NCBI RefSeq assembly: GCF_003014755.1 | Contig: NZ_PYAW01000001.1 | Span: 1,426,001-1,490,000, forward strand | DNA from: Chitinophaga niastensis | GTDB taxonomy: Bacteria; Bacteroidota; Bacteroidia; Chitinophagales; Chitinophagaceae | Direction: 5' to 3' | DNA length: 64,000 bases | Shown: positions 50,307 to 58,900 of the stretch, one piece after another | How the letters are laid out: every line of letters begins with the position of its first letter | Position numbering within the stretch: the first letter of the stretch is position 1 | The notes under the pieces: generated by a model | The model's input: the letters and a program-made list of their open reading frames with translations, nothing else | Database searches by the model: none | Told to the model about the DNA's origin: nothing | Translations under genes and position numbers: made by a program

Positions 50307-50891
50307 TTATTGCTTTACGGCTTCTACATTCACAGTGATATCAACAGTAGGTGCTACTGCATATACACCGGAAGGTAATTTGTCTGCGTATTTTACACCA
50401 AAATCAAGACGGTTGATGGTAGCTTTTGCAGTAAAACCAGCTCTTCTCAAACCCCATGGATCTTTGATAACGCCATTGTAAATAACGTCAAAGGCTACAC
50501 GTTTTGTAGTGTTACGGATGGTAAGATCTGCTAACAACACATATTTGTCACCAGCTACTTTCTTAAAAGAAACACTTTTCAGGGTGATAGCCGGATATTC
50601 AGCCACATTAAAGAAATCATCTGTTTTCAGGTGACCATCACGCTGATCTACACCGGTAGAGATGCTGTTGGCATCAACAGTGAAATCTACTTTTGCATGC
50701 TGAAAGTTGGTGCTGTCTGCAGTTTCAACGGTGCCGCTGAATTTGGTGAAATGACCCTGAACATAGCTGAGGCCTAAGTGCTTTACGCCAAAAATAATGC
50801 TGGAGTGTGCAGGATCGGCATTCCATTTTACCTGGGCAAAAGTGGCGATGCCGGCTAATAACAGGAGAGTGGTGAAAAAGAAACCTTTCAT
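50307..50891 (-). CDS. YceI-family protein (secreted)
   Basis: 194 residues. Signal peptide about 1-19 (LLLLAGIATFAQ) then a full YceI barrel: WNADPAHSSIIFGVKHLG, GVDQRDGHLKTDDFFNVAEYP, LLADLTIRNTTKRVAFDV, and C-terminal GVYAVAPTVDITVNV. Periplasmic lipocalin-like protein expected to bind an isoprenoid or quinone-like molecule. Last gene of an apparent MarR-DoxX-YceI operon (34 nt after DoxX), which points to quinone, redox or antimicrobial stress. Confidence 0.93.
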   Translation of the reverse strand: MKGFFFTTLLLLAGIATFAQVKWNADPAHSSIIFGVKHLGLSYVQGHFTKFSGTVETADSTNFQHAKVDFTVDANSISTGVDQRDGHLKTDDFFNVAEYPAITLKSVSFKKVAGDKYVLLADLTIRNTTKRVAFDVIYNGVIKDPWGLRRAGFTAKATINRLDFGVKYADKLPSGVYAVAPTVDITVNVEAVKQ

Positions 50892-50925
50892 CTTGTTTAT
50901 AATTTTATTGATTGTAATTAATTAT

Positions 50926-51363
50926 TTATTTAGAGAGCTGACGATCTACAGACCAGCGTCCGGCGCCTTTAATGAGCAGGGCGATGTTGATACCAATCAC
51001 CAGTAAATGATACTCAATTCCTTCACCTGCCTGTGTACCGGTCCAGTTCATAAAGAACCCGTTGGCACCATGTATGGAAATAGCTACCATCATAATTACC
51101 GTAAGCATAGCCGCCCAGATACGGGTAGTAAATCCAAAGAGGATGAGCAGAGAGCCAATGCTTTCCGTGAAGATCACAAGAAATGCTAGTATGGTAGGTG
51201 TGCCGTTGCTGGTAAAGTAATTCATCGTTCCTTTGAAACCATAACCACCAAACATACCCAGTAGTTTTTGAGCACCGTGTGGTAACATGATCAGCGCTAA
51301 GGTTGCGCGCACAATAAAGGAAGTAAGGTTGTCGTCTGTGTTAAATAACAATTTTTTGAACAT
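50926..51363 (-). CDS. DoxX-family membrane protein
   Basis: 145 residues, four transmembrane helices (about 15-35, 52-75, 78-100, 118-138). Typical DoxX pattern RATLALIMLPHGAQKLLG, with GFKGTMNYF and TESIGSLLILFGFTTRIWA. DoxX-like proteins take part in redox and thiol stress (in mycobacteria in a membrane oxidoreductase complex) or in quinone-linked metabolism; the exact reaction is unknown. It lies 69 nt after MarR with a copy of the MarR operator in the gap, and 34 nt before YceI. Confidence 0.92.
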   Translation of the reverse strand: MFKKLLFNTDDNLTSFIVRATLALIMLPHGAQKLLGMFGGYGFKGTMNYFTSNGTPTILAFLVIFTESIGSLLILFGFTTRIWAAMLTVIMMVAISIHGANGFFMNWTGTQAGEGIEYHLLVIGINIALLIKGAGRWSVDRQLSK

Positions 51364-51398
51364 TGTAGTGTGTGTTTATAATTATAAGGGTTTATACG

Positions 51399-51419
51399 TT
51401 TATTGTATATACAACAGTT
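51399..51419 (-). promoter_or_regulatory. MarR operator, site 1 (before DoxX)
   Basis: Perfect palindrome TTGTATATACAA at 51403-51414. On the minus strand it lies in the context AACTG...AAA shared with site 2: 19 of 21 positions match over 51399-51419. It lies 40 nt upstream of the DoxX start. Confidence 0.7.
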
Positions 51420-51432
51420 AGGGCAAAAAAAA

Positions 51433-51885
51433 TCAATCACGTATCCGGTCCAGTAAATCATTCAGCAGCACCGCTTCTTCTTTGGTAATCTTTTTCGATA
51501 GCAGCTCGTCATTTCTATCCATTATCGGGTCCAGTTCCTTCAGCAGGTTGATTCCTTTGCCGGTAATCTCAATGTCTACTTTGCGGCGGTTAGACTCACA
51601 TTGGTTACGTGTAAGCAACCCTTTCTGACGTAGCTTTTCCACCAAACGGGTAGTATTGCTCATCTTATCCATCATCCGCTCCTGGATGTCCAGCAGGTTT
51701 AACGGGTTGGGTTTACTACCGCGAAGTATCCGAAGTACATTGTATTGCTGGGAAGATAGATCATACTGCTTCAACACATGTGCAATGTTCACCTCCAGCC
51801 AGCTGCCTGTATACACAATGTTCAACTTAGCACGCTGATACTCACTTTTGAACTTCTTTTGTTTTATTTCGTCTTCCAGTTTCAT
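51433..51885 (-). CDS. MarR-family transcription regulator
   Basis: 150 residues, winged helix-turn-helix at about 45-120: QYNVLRILRG, LNLLDIQERMMDKMSNTTRLVEKLRQKGLL (recognition helix) and the wing around CESNRRKVDIEITGKG. Cys96 in the wing (QCESNRRKVD) could be a redox sensor; this is inference. The gene is preceded by a consensus promoter whose start region is covered by an operator palindrome, and the same operator precedes DoxX, so the protein probably represses itself and DoxX-YceI. Confidence 0.93.
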   Translation of the reverse strand: MKLEDEIKQKKFKSEYQRAKLNIVYTGSWLEVNIAHVLKQYDLSSQQYNVLRILRGSKPNPLNLLDIQERMMDKMSNTTRLVEKLRQKGLLTRNQCESNRRKVDIEITGKGINLLKELDPIMDRNDELLSKKITKEEAVLLNDLLDRIRD

Positions 51886-51897
51886 AATTACAATTAC

Positions 51898-51918
51898 AAC
51901 TGTTGTCTATACAACAAA
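51898..51918 (-). promoter_or_regulatory. MarR operator, site 2 (before MarR)
   Basis: TTGTCTATACAA at 51903-51914 differs from site 1 by one base within the palindrome and shares the flanking AACTG and AAA. It abuts the downstream edge of the -7 element, so a bound regulator would cover the transcription start. Confidence 0.7.
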
Positions 51919-51945
51919 GGTAGATGTATTTTTCATTCCGCCAAA
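51915..51945 (-). promoter_or_regulatory. Promoter of the MarR gene
   Basis: On the minus strand TTTG (51945-51942), 19 nt, TACCTTTG (51922-51915), a full match to the Bacteroidota consensus. Confidence 0.78.
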
Positions 51946-52011
51946 TCTTTTTGTAAAACAGCTACAACAATAGTAAAATAATTATAATATATTTAAGTAT
52001 CAAACCGCCCT

Positions 52012-52758
52012 ATGGACATTCATCCCTTGCAGAATACCTTATATACAGCCCTTCTCACCCTTGTGATAATGCTTCCCTGGATATTTTTCAGGAAGCATGT
52101 TTCCCGCACCACCATCTTACTCTTTGCTATTGTTTATCTGCTTAATGAAGGACTACTCTCGCTGGGGGGCGGGTTGCAGCTACTGTACTGGCCTTTACTG
52201 AATTATAACTGGTTGGGGAAGATATTCAGCCTGGTGGTGACTTTGGCAATTCTTCCGGTTATCATAAGAACGGAGCGCCCATACACGGCCATAGGTATGC
52301 GTATGACGGTGATCCCCAGGTATCTGTTGCTTTGCCTGATCATGGGCGGTGCTTTGTTACTGATCAAAGCCTATATTAATTATGCACAAGCCACATCAGA
52401 ACATGTAACAGTGGAAAGGTTCCTGTACCAGGCATCCCTGCCCGGTTTGCAGGAAGAACTGTTGTACCGTGGTGTTTATCTCTGGCTGATACAATCGGCC
52501 CTGAGGAAACATGATCCGGATGGGACAGAGCGCCCCGTTTTTGAGATGATATTTATCTCCCTGTTGTTCGGACTGGGACATGGTCTTGCCATGAACTATA
52601 AGGCACAAATCCACCTGGATATATCCGTTTTTGCAATGGCATCCATCAGTGGTTTTGTATATACCTGGATACGAATCAAAAGTGGTAGCCTGCTGCTACC
52701 TGTTCTGTTTCATAACCTGATCAATACAGGCATCGCCCTCGCTCACTGGATTAAATAA
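52012..52758 (+). CDS. CPBP-family intramembrane glutamic metalloprotease
   Basis: 248 residues with about seven to eight membrane helices. The CPBP/Abi domain covers about 135-245 with three conserved motifs: EELLYRG (148-154; Glu148 and Glu149), FGLGHG (186-191; His190) and FHNLIN (233-238; His234 and Asn235). Such proteases sit in the inner membrane; roles range from peptide maturation to bacteriocin self-immunity. No substrate gene is adjacent. Divergent from the MarR operon (126 bp between starts). Confidence 0.9.
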   Translation: MDIHPLQNTLYTALLTLVIMLPWIFFRKHVSRTTILLFAIVYLLNEGLLSLGGGLQLLYWPLLNYNWLGKIFSLVVTLAILPVIIRTERPYTAIGMRMTVIPRYLLLCLIMGGALLLIKAYINYAQATSEHVTVERFLYQASLPGLQEELLYRGVYLWLIQSALRKHDPDGTERPVFEMIFISLLFGLGHGLAMNYKAQIHLDISVFAMASISGFVYTWIRIKSGSLLLPVLFHNLINTGIALAHWIK

Positions 52759-52811
52759 AACACTGCTTTTTTATCTCTCAGAAAAATAGTTGAAATTTTT
52801 CTGCACCCAAC

Positions 52812-52846
52812 TGACATACCGCTGTCACTTACCGGTTGTTTCTTTG
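52812..52846 (+). promoter_or_regulatory. Palindromic element and -7-like box before the DinB gene
   Basis: TGACATACCGCTGTCA (52812-52827), 11 nt, TTTCTTTG (52839-52846). Thirteen of the 16 palindrome bases plus the next C, and the 11-nt spacing, equal those before the VOC gene at 23120-23154. Confidence 0.65.
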
Positions 52847-52866
52847 TATTACAAAACAAGGCTACT

Positions 52867-53397
52867 ATGATACAAACAGCAACACCCGCTACCCGCTCCG
52901 CATTGTCAGACCTCGTAAAAGGAACTGCCGCCTATAATCTCTGGGCAAATAAAACAATGGTGGAATGGCTGAAAAGCAAAGCCCCTGAACAGTTTGAAAC
53001 AGAAGTAGCTTCCAGTTTTTCCAGCATCAAATCTACACTCCATCATATATTGACCTGTCAGAACTGGTGGTTGGATAACCTGCAACAAACTAACCCCGCA
53101 TTTACTTACGGTGAAGTATATACGGGGTCAGTGAGTGATTTACTGGAAGATATTGTTACTGCATCAGCACATTTTGCTGATTACGTAATGTCCTTGTCTG
53201 ATGCAGAATTGCAGGCAACCTGCGAAGTGCCTATTCCTTTCACCGGCGATTTTAATATTCCCCGTTTTGAAATGGTCCAGCAGATGGCATATCATGCTAC
53301 CTATCATCGCGGACAGGTAGTTACTATAGGTCGTCATGTTGGTATTACAGATGCAACCAATACGGATTACATGTACTGGAACCTGCTTGCCAGGTAA
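52867..53397 (+). CDS. DinB/YfiT-like metal-binding protein
   Basis: 176 residues forming the four-helix DinB fold. Metal ligands are probably one of His59/His60 in STLHHILTCQNWW and the two histidines of YHATYHRGQVV near residue 147-152. Related proteins use Zn or Ni and include thiol-S-transferases of low-molecular-weight thiols; the actual reaction is unknown. Cytoplasmic. Its promoter carries the palindrome shared with the VOC gene, suggesting one stress response for both. It ends 5 nt from the convergent SDR gene. Confidence 0.88.
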   Translation: MIQTATPATRSALSDLVKGTAAYNLWANKTMVEWLKSKAPEQFETEVASSFSSIKSTLHHILTCQNWWLDNLQQTNPAFTYGEVYTGSVSDLLEDIVTASAHFADYVMSLSDAELQATCEVPIPFTGDFNIPRFEMVQQMAYHATYHRGQVVTIGRHVGITDATNTDYMYWNLLAR

Positions 53398-53402
53398 ACT
53401 GA

Positions 53403-54143
53403 TTAGCTATTCAGTCCACCATCAATAGTAAGGGCAGATCCGTTGATATAGCCACTTTCTGGCCCTGCCAGAAATGCTACCAATGAAGCTATATCTTCCA
53501 CTTTACCATAATGACCCAGTGCAATGTGCTGCCGCTGATAATCAGCGTGAGGGCCATCAGCCGGATTCATGTCGGTGTCTACCGGACCAGGTTGTACCAG
53601 GTTAGTGGTGATGCCGCGGGCGCCCAGATCACGTGCAAGCCCTTTGTTGAAAGCAGTCAGCGCTGATTTACTCATACTGTACAAGGTGCCTGTCGCACCA
53701 ACCACTCTGTCTGCCATACAACTACCAATTGTAATAATCCTTCCGCCGCTGACCATTTGTTTGGCGGCGGCCTGTGTAGCCACAAATACAGCGCGTGTAT
53801 TAACAGCCATTATATAGTCATAATCTTCCAGTGTATAATCGGAAAATTCTTTCATGACAGCGGCACCGGCATTGTTAACGAGTATGTCTATACGGCCAAA
53901 GGTGGCGATAGTCTGATCTACTGCTGCTATCACCGCTTTGGGATCAGCACTGTCGGCTGCGATGGCTGTTGCCTGTTGTCCTTTCTGTTTTAATTCAGCT
54001 ACCAGTGCAGCGGCCTGTGTGGCGCCTTTTACATAGGTAAAGGCTACTGTGGCGCCTTCATCAGCCAAACGTTTTACAATGGCCGCACCCATACCGCGAC
54101 TACCACCTGTTACCAGGGCTATTTTATTTTCCAAGCGTTTCAT
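53403..54143 (-). CDS. Short-chain dehydrogenase/reductase
   Basis: 246 residues, classical SDR. NAD(P)-binding TGGSRGMG (12-19), NNAG (90-93), catalytic Ser141, Tyr155 and Lys159 (YSMSK), and the C-terminal INGSALTIDGGLNS. Length and motifs fit FabG-like ketoreductases or sugar/alcohol dehydrogenases; the substrate is not evident. Its upstream gap contains a strong palindrome (54215-54234) and, on the minus strand, a -7-like TAGCTTTG (54171-54164). Confidence 0.93.
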   Translation of the reverse strand: MKRLENKIALVTGGSRGMGAAIVKRLADEGATVAFTYVKGATQAAALVAELKQKGQQATAIAADSADPKAVIAAVDQTIATFGRIDILVNNAGAAVMKEFSDYTLEDYDYIMAVNTRAVFVATQAAAKQMVSGGRIITIGSCMADRVVGATGTLYSMSKSALTAFNKGLARDLGARGITTNLVQPGPVDTDMNPADGPHADYQRQHIALGHYGKVEDIASLVAFLAGPESGYINGSALTIDGGLNS

Positions 54144-54214
54144 AAAGTAATATTTTATGCCAGCAAAGCTATGCTGGTAGCCTGGTTTAAAGAAGAGGAG
54201 TGTTAATTGTTAAC

Positions 54215-54234
54215 TACTAACCTAAATGTTAGTA
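54215..54234 (-). promoter_or_regulatory. Operator-like palindrome upstream of the SDR gene
   Basis: TACTAAC (54215-54221), 6 nt, GTTAGTA (54228-54234), perfect arms, 72 nt before the SDR start. Arms of this form suit a dimeric winged-helix repressor such as an HxlR-type protein; no such regulator is encoded adjacent. Confidence 0.55.
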
Positions 54235-54239
54235 TGCAC

Positions 54240-54749
54240 TCACAGGTACTTTTCGCGGATAATATTAAGGTGATGGATCTGATGTCCCATAGCGGTGAAT
54301 CCCATGGCCAGTACCGACATTTCATATTTCCAGCAGATACCTGTTTTTAACAGTACCTCATCTGGAAAACTCCTGAACATAGCGATGGTAGCTGATCGTA
54401 CGGCTTTCAGTTCTGCTATTACATCCTCCAGGCTTCTGTTGTCAATAAGCGTGTTGGCGGCATATTCATCCTGATCCATGCTGGGTGGAATCTGTTTATC
54501 ATTGCGTGCATACATCATAGCGCGGTAAGCAAACACCCGCTCTGTATCTGTAATATGCTGAAATACATTTTTTAATGTCCATTTACCAGGCGCATAAGCA
54601 TAGTTGCCACGCAGTTCCAGTTGGGGGGTATCTAATGCATGCAAGGTTTCTAAAGATTGATCCAGCGCGGTTTGCAGATCTACATCCGGTACGAGATTAA
54701 TATAGCGGTCATAATATTGTGCTGCCGGATAAATAGCATCTTTTTTCAT
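54240..54749 (-). CDS. DinB-family protein
   Basis: 169 residues from ATG 54749; the frame runs on to 54824 but that part lies in the flank of the inverted repeat. DinB_2-like four-helix bundle: WTLKNVFQHITDTERVFAYRAM carries the first putative metal histidine, and the C-terminal MGHQIHHLNIIREKYL supplies the others. Function probably metal-dependent transfer of a small thiol or unknown. It lies between the SDR gene and the 69-nt inverted repeat, all on the minus strand. Confidence 0.88.
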   Translation of the reverse strand: MKKDAIYPAAQYYDRYINLVPDVDLQTALDQSLETLHALDTPQLELRGNYAYAPGKWTLKNVFQHITDTERVFAYRAMMYARNDKQIPPSMDQDEYAANTLIDNRSLEDVIAELKAVRSATIAMFRSFPDEVLLKTGICWKYEMSVLAMGFTAMGHQIHHLNIIREKYL

Positions 54750-54792
54750 ATAAGGAATTTTATGGGAAATGAAGATACAAACAAATTGATTT

Positions 54793-55000
54793 AAGGCCTT
54801 CGGCCTTTGTCTTTTCTTTAGCATGATTAGACTGATTTAGATGATTACCCTGATTTTATTTCTTGCTAATCAATATTTATACTGATTTTCTAAAAGCATA
54901 TTATAAAATAGTATAGTTATCTTTTTAAAGAAAATAAAATCAGGGTAATCATCTAAATCAGTCTAATCATGCTAAAGAAAAGACAAAGGCCGAAGGCCTT
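54793..55000. repeat. Perfect 69-nt inverted repeat with 70-nt centre
   Basis: Arm 54793-54861 is the exact reverse complement of 54932-55000. Each arm carries a GC-rich outer end with its own small hairpin (AAGGCC-TTC-GGCCTT). The inner part repeats ATCAnnnTA-like units (ATCATCTAA, ATCAGTCTA, ATCATGCTA). The centre is very A+T rich. It starts 11 bp from the stop of TMEM220 and lies 44 bp before the DinB start. No open frame is inside. It resembles a miniature inverted-repeat element or a very large transcription-end structure. Confidence 0.9.
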
Positions 55001-55010
55001 CACTCCGCTG

Positions 55011-55385
55011 CTAAGCCTTTTTCCACTTTGAATAAATATAGTTTATCCCCAGTGCACCTATACAAATGAACAATCCGAAGAACTCGCGCGTTTCTTCTAT
55101 CCAGGGTTTGGTGGCCTTCATAGTTTCCGCGAGATTTTCTGCATGATGTAGCGTAAACCAATCTTCTACACCATTCTGATCAAAAAATTTATAAGTGGCG
55201 TAAACCAGGTAAACAAGCATGCCGGCAATATACCACTTGCGATAAAAGCGGCCACGGGAGGCCAGCCAGCAAAAGGTAGCAGCATACAAATAAATGGGCA
55301 TCCATATGTAAGGATCAGGATCATTATACTGTAACCCTGCAAATACGATGAACATTACACAAAGGAAAATATTTAACACTTTCAT
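55011..55385 (-). CDS. Transmembrane 220 (TMEM220) family protein
   Basis: 124 residues, four hydrophobic helices (about 3-19, 27-44, 50-67, 100-118). The N-terminal AGLQYNDPDPYIWMPIYLYAA segment is the family signature, with a C-terminal GLFICIGALGINYIY helix. Inner-membrane protein of unknown function; homologues occur from bacteria to mammals. Starts at ATG 55385. The large inverted repeat begins directly after its stop. Confidence 0.9.
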   Translation of the reverse strand: MKVLNIFLCVMFIVFAGLQYNDPDPYIWMPIYLYAATFCWLASRGRFYRKWYIAGMLVYLVYATYKFFDQNGVEDWFTLHHAENLAETMKATKPWIEETREFFGLFICIGALGINYIYSKWKKA

Positions 55386-55988
55386 GAACGTAAAAATTAG
55401 GGTTTAAACATACACAAAAGAATTTCAATTGCATATCAGCTTGTATTATTTTATCCTAACAGTGCGGAATAGTGCAATAACTGGCTGCAAATTTGGCACT
55501 TTTTAAAAGAATGTTAAAAGAGCACTTGTTTGGGCTAAAATAATGTTATATATTCGGTTCAAAGTAATTATAATTCCACGTGAGAACCAAAATCTGGTAG
55601 AAGAGAAGAAGAAAAACTAACAACGTTTCTCACTATTTATTGGCTTAGAACCCTTATCCGCAAACGATCTAAATTAATTATCGTTATGAGATAACACTTT
55701 CTTGTGCCGTATACATCAGGTTGATGATGTACACATCTTTTTTGCAATAGTTATAGTTTAACTGTTGAGTTAACACTTATTATTTTATTCACAAAATGTA
55801 GCGCATCATGCATTGGGTGAATAATTAATGCTTTACATATTTTGAACTAAAATGCCTTGTTGCAAAATCGATGCAGCACGGAATGGGAATTGTATGCAAA
55901 GTAGTGCCTGACTCAACAGCGAAAAGTATAAATGACAGGTACTTTATTTTCTAACAATTTTTCTTAAACGTTACCCTTAAACCACGTT
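55386..55988. other. Long leader/promoter region of the third SusC gene
   Basis: About 600 bp with no gene. It separates TMEM220 (minus) from SusC (plus) and should contain both promoters. No FecR, sigma or hybrid-regulator gene is adjacent, so control of the SusC is not apparent; the length leaves room for operators or a regulatory RNA that I could not identify. Confidence 0.45.
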
Positions 55989-58900
55989 ATGAAAAAACAT
56001 TTTTACCAGGCACTTGCCGTGCTATGCGGCATATTGCTGTTGCTTGCCAGTAGCAACGTTTCAGCACAAACAAAAGTTACGGGAAAAGTGTCTGATAAGG
56101 CATCAGGCAATGCGCTGCCGGGCGTTACAGTGTATGTAAAAGGTACCAATCGCGGTACAGCTACAGATCCCGCCGGTGCATTTTCCCTTGTCGCTAAATC
56201 AGGCGAAACACTTGTGTTTTCTTTTGTTGGCTACGACCCACAGGAAGCTGTTATAAGCAGCGGTCCTATTAATGTTTCACTCGCAGAAAAAGTAGGTTCA
56301 CTGGAAGAAGTTGTAGTGACCGGCTATGCCAGTCAGAAAAAGAAAGATCTGACAGGTGCTGTATCTGTAGTGAAAGTAGAAAACCTTGTAAAACAACCAA
56401 CGGCGCAAATCGCTAACCAGCTACAGGGCCAGGTTTCAGGGATTACTATTCTTGGTACCGGACAACCCGGCCAGGAGCCGCAGGTAAAGATCAGAGGATC
56501 CAATACCTTTCAGAATAATACCCCGCTTTATGTAGTAGATGGGGTACCTGTTTCTAACCTGGCGGATGTAAACCCCAATGACGTAGCCTCTATGCAGGTA
56601 CTCAAAGATGCAGGTGCAGCCTCTATATATGGCGCACGTGCAGCAAATGGTGTAATCATCATTACAACAAAAAGAGGCTCAGGTAAAGTAAAAGTAACTT
56701 ATGATGGTTACTATGGTACACAACGACCCAAAGGTGGTAATGTATATAATATACTTAGCCCCCAGGAACAGGCCAACCTGAAATGGATGGCTATCGCCAA
56801 TACTAAACCAAACCCTGTTTATGCGGATGAACAATATGGCTCCGGTGCCACACCGCGTTTGCCAGATTACATCGCTCCTGTAGGTACTATGGAAGGCGAT
56901 CCTGCCGTAGATCCTGCTAAGTATTTTGTGGATCCGAACTATAAAAATGCCAGTGACCCGGATGGTTTTTATCGTATTGTAAAAGCGAATAAAGCGGGTA
57001 CTGACTGGTTTCATGAAATATTTAAGCCGGCACCTATTACCAGCCATAATATATCAGTAGGCGGTGGTAGCGATATAGGCAGCTATTTCTTCTCCTTCTA
57101 TTATTTCAATCAGCAGGGTACATTAACCAACACCTATAACAAACGTTACGCAGTACGTGCCAACAGCACCTATAATGTTACGGATCATATACGGATAGGT
57201 GAAAACATGGAGTATTCTATTATCAACAGTCCACAGATCAGTATCCTTACTGAAGGTAGTGGTATTGGTATGTCTTTCCGTGAAATGCCTATTATCCCTG
57301 TACATGATATAAAAGGCAATTATGCCGGTAGCTTTGGTAAAGGTTTGGGTAATGCCCGTAACCCGGTAGCCATACAGGACCGTTTTGGTTCCACTAAAAC
57401 ACTGGCTAACCGCTTATTGGGCAATGTATACGCTGAAGCAGACATCCTTAAAAATCTTACCCTGCGTACCAGCTTTGGTGGTGAAATATATTCTTTCAAT
57501 AACCACAGCTTTACACGGCCTGAATACGAAAATGCAGAAAATAACAAAGTAAATTCGTACACGGAAAATGCAGGAAGCGGATATGACTGGACCTGGACCA
57601 ACACCCTGGCCTATCATAAAAACTTTAACCAGGTACATGACCTGAAAGTAATGATAGGAACGGAGGCTTATGATAACAAGGGACGCAATGTGGGTGGTAC
57701 TTCTACAGACTATTTCACATTTAATCCTGATTTTACCAACCTCAGCACCGGTACCGGTACACCTACCAATTATAGCAATAATTTCACGGACGGGTTATTC
57801 TCTCTGTTTGGAAGAGTGGATTATTCCTACAAGGACCGCTACTTGCTGGGTGCCTTAATTCGTCGTGATGGTTCTTCCCGCTTCGGTGCCAGTAACAGGT
57901 ATGGTAACTTCCCCGCAGTAAGTGCTGCATGGCGTATTTCACAGGAAGAATTCATGAAAAACCTGGGATGGATTTCAGATCTGAAGATCCGTGGTGGTTA
58001 TGGTATTATGGGTAACCAGATCAACGTAACACCAAGTAATCAGTTCACTTCTTACGGATTTGATAAAGGGAATTCCTTCTATGATATAAAAGGTACCAGT
58101 AACACTATCTCTCAGGGCTTTAACCGCAAACAGATCGGTAACCCTGATGCAAAATGGGAGAGTAATATTAACGCCAATATTGGTGTTGATGCAACGTTCT
58201 TCAAAGGTGCCCTGGAAATTACAGCGGATTATTATCGCAAGGATGTTAAAGACTTATTGTATAACCCGGAACTGCCAGGTGTATACGGTATAGCCAGTGC
58301 GCCTTATGTGAACATTGCACAAATGAAGAATAAAGGTTTTGATTTCTCTGCTACCGGAAATATCAATATTACCAAGGATCTTAAACTTGATGTTACCGGT
58401 AACTTCACAACGTACAATAATACGATCGTTAAAATATCAGATGCAGCTCCTTACTTTGATCAGGAACAGCGTCGTTTCAACGGTACTTTTATTATCCGTA
58501 ATGCTGTCGGACATTCTATCAGTGAATTCTACGGTTATAAAGTAGATGGGTTCTGGAACAGCCAGGCTGAAATAGATGCTGCCAACAAATCTACACAGGA
58601 TAAATACAAAGATAACTCCCTAGTTTATCAGACAGACGTAAAGCCTGGTCGTTTCAAATATGCGGACGTAAACGGTGATGGCAGGATCACAGAAGCAGAT
58701 CGTACTTACCTGGGTAATCCTAACCCTAAATTTACATACGGTCTGAATATTGGTCTTACCTACAAAAGCTGGGATTTCAGCATGTTCGTTTATGGCGTGC
58801 AGGGAAATAAGATCTGGAACCAGGTAAAATGGTGGACAGACTTCTACCCTTCTTTTGAAGGTGCAAAAAGCAAAACAGCACTGTATGATTCCTGGTTGCC

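Noticed and set aside
48716..55000. CRISPR array or tandem-repeat array
   Set aside because: The repeats found are single inverted pairs; there is no series of direct repeats with spacers and no cas gene.
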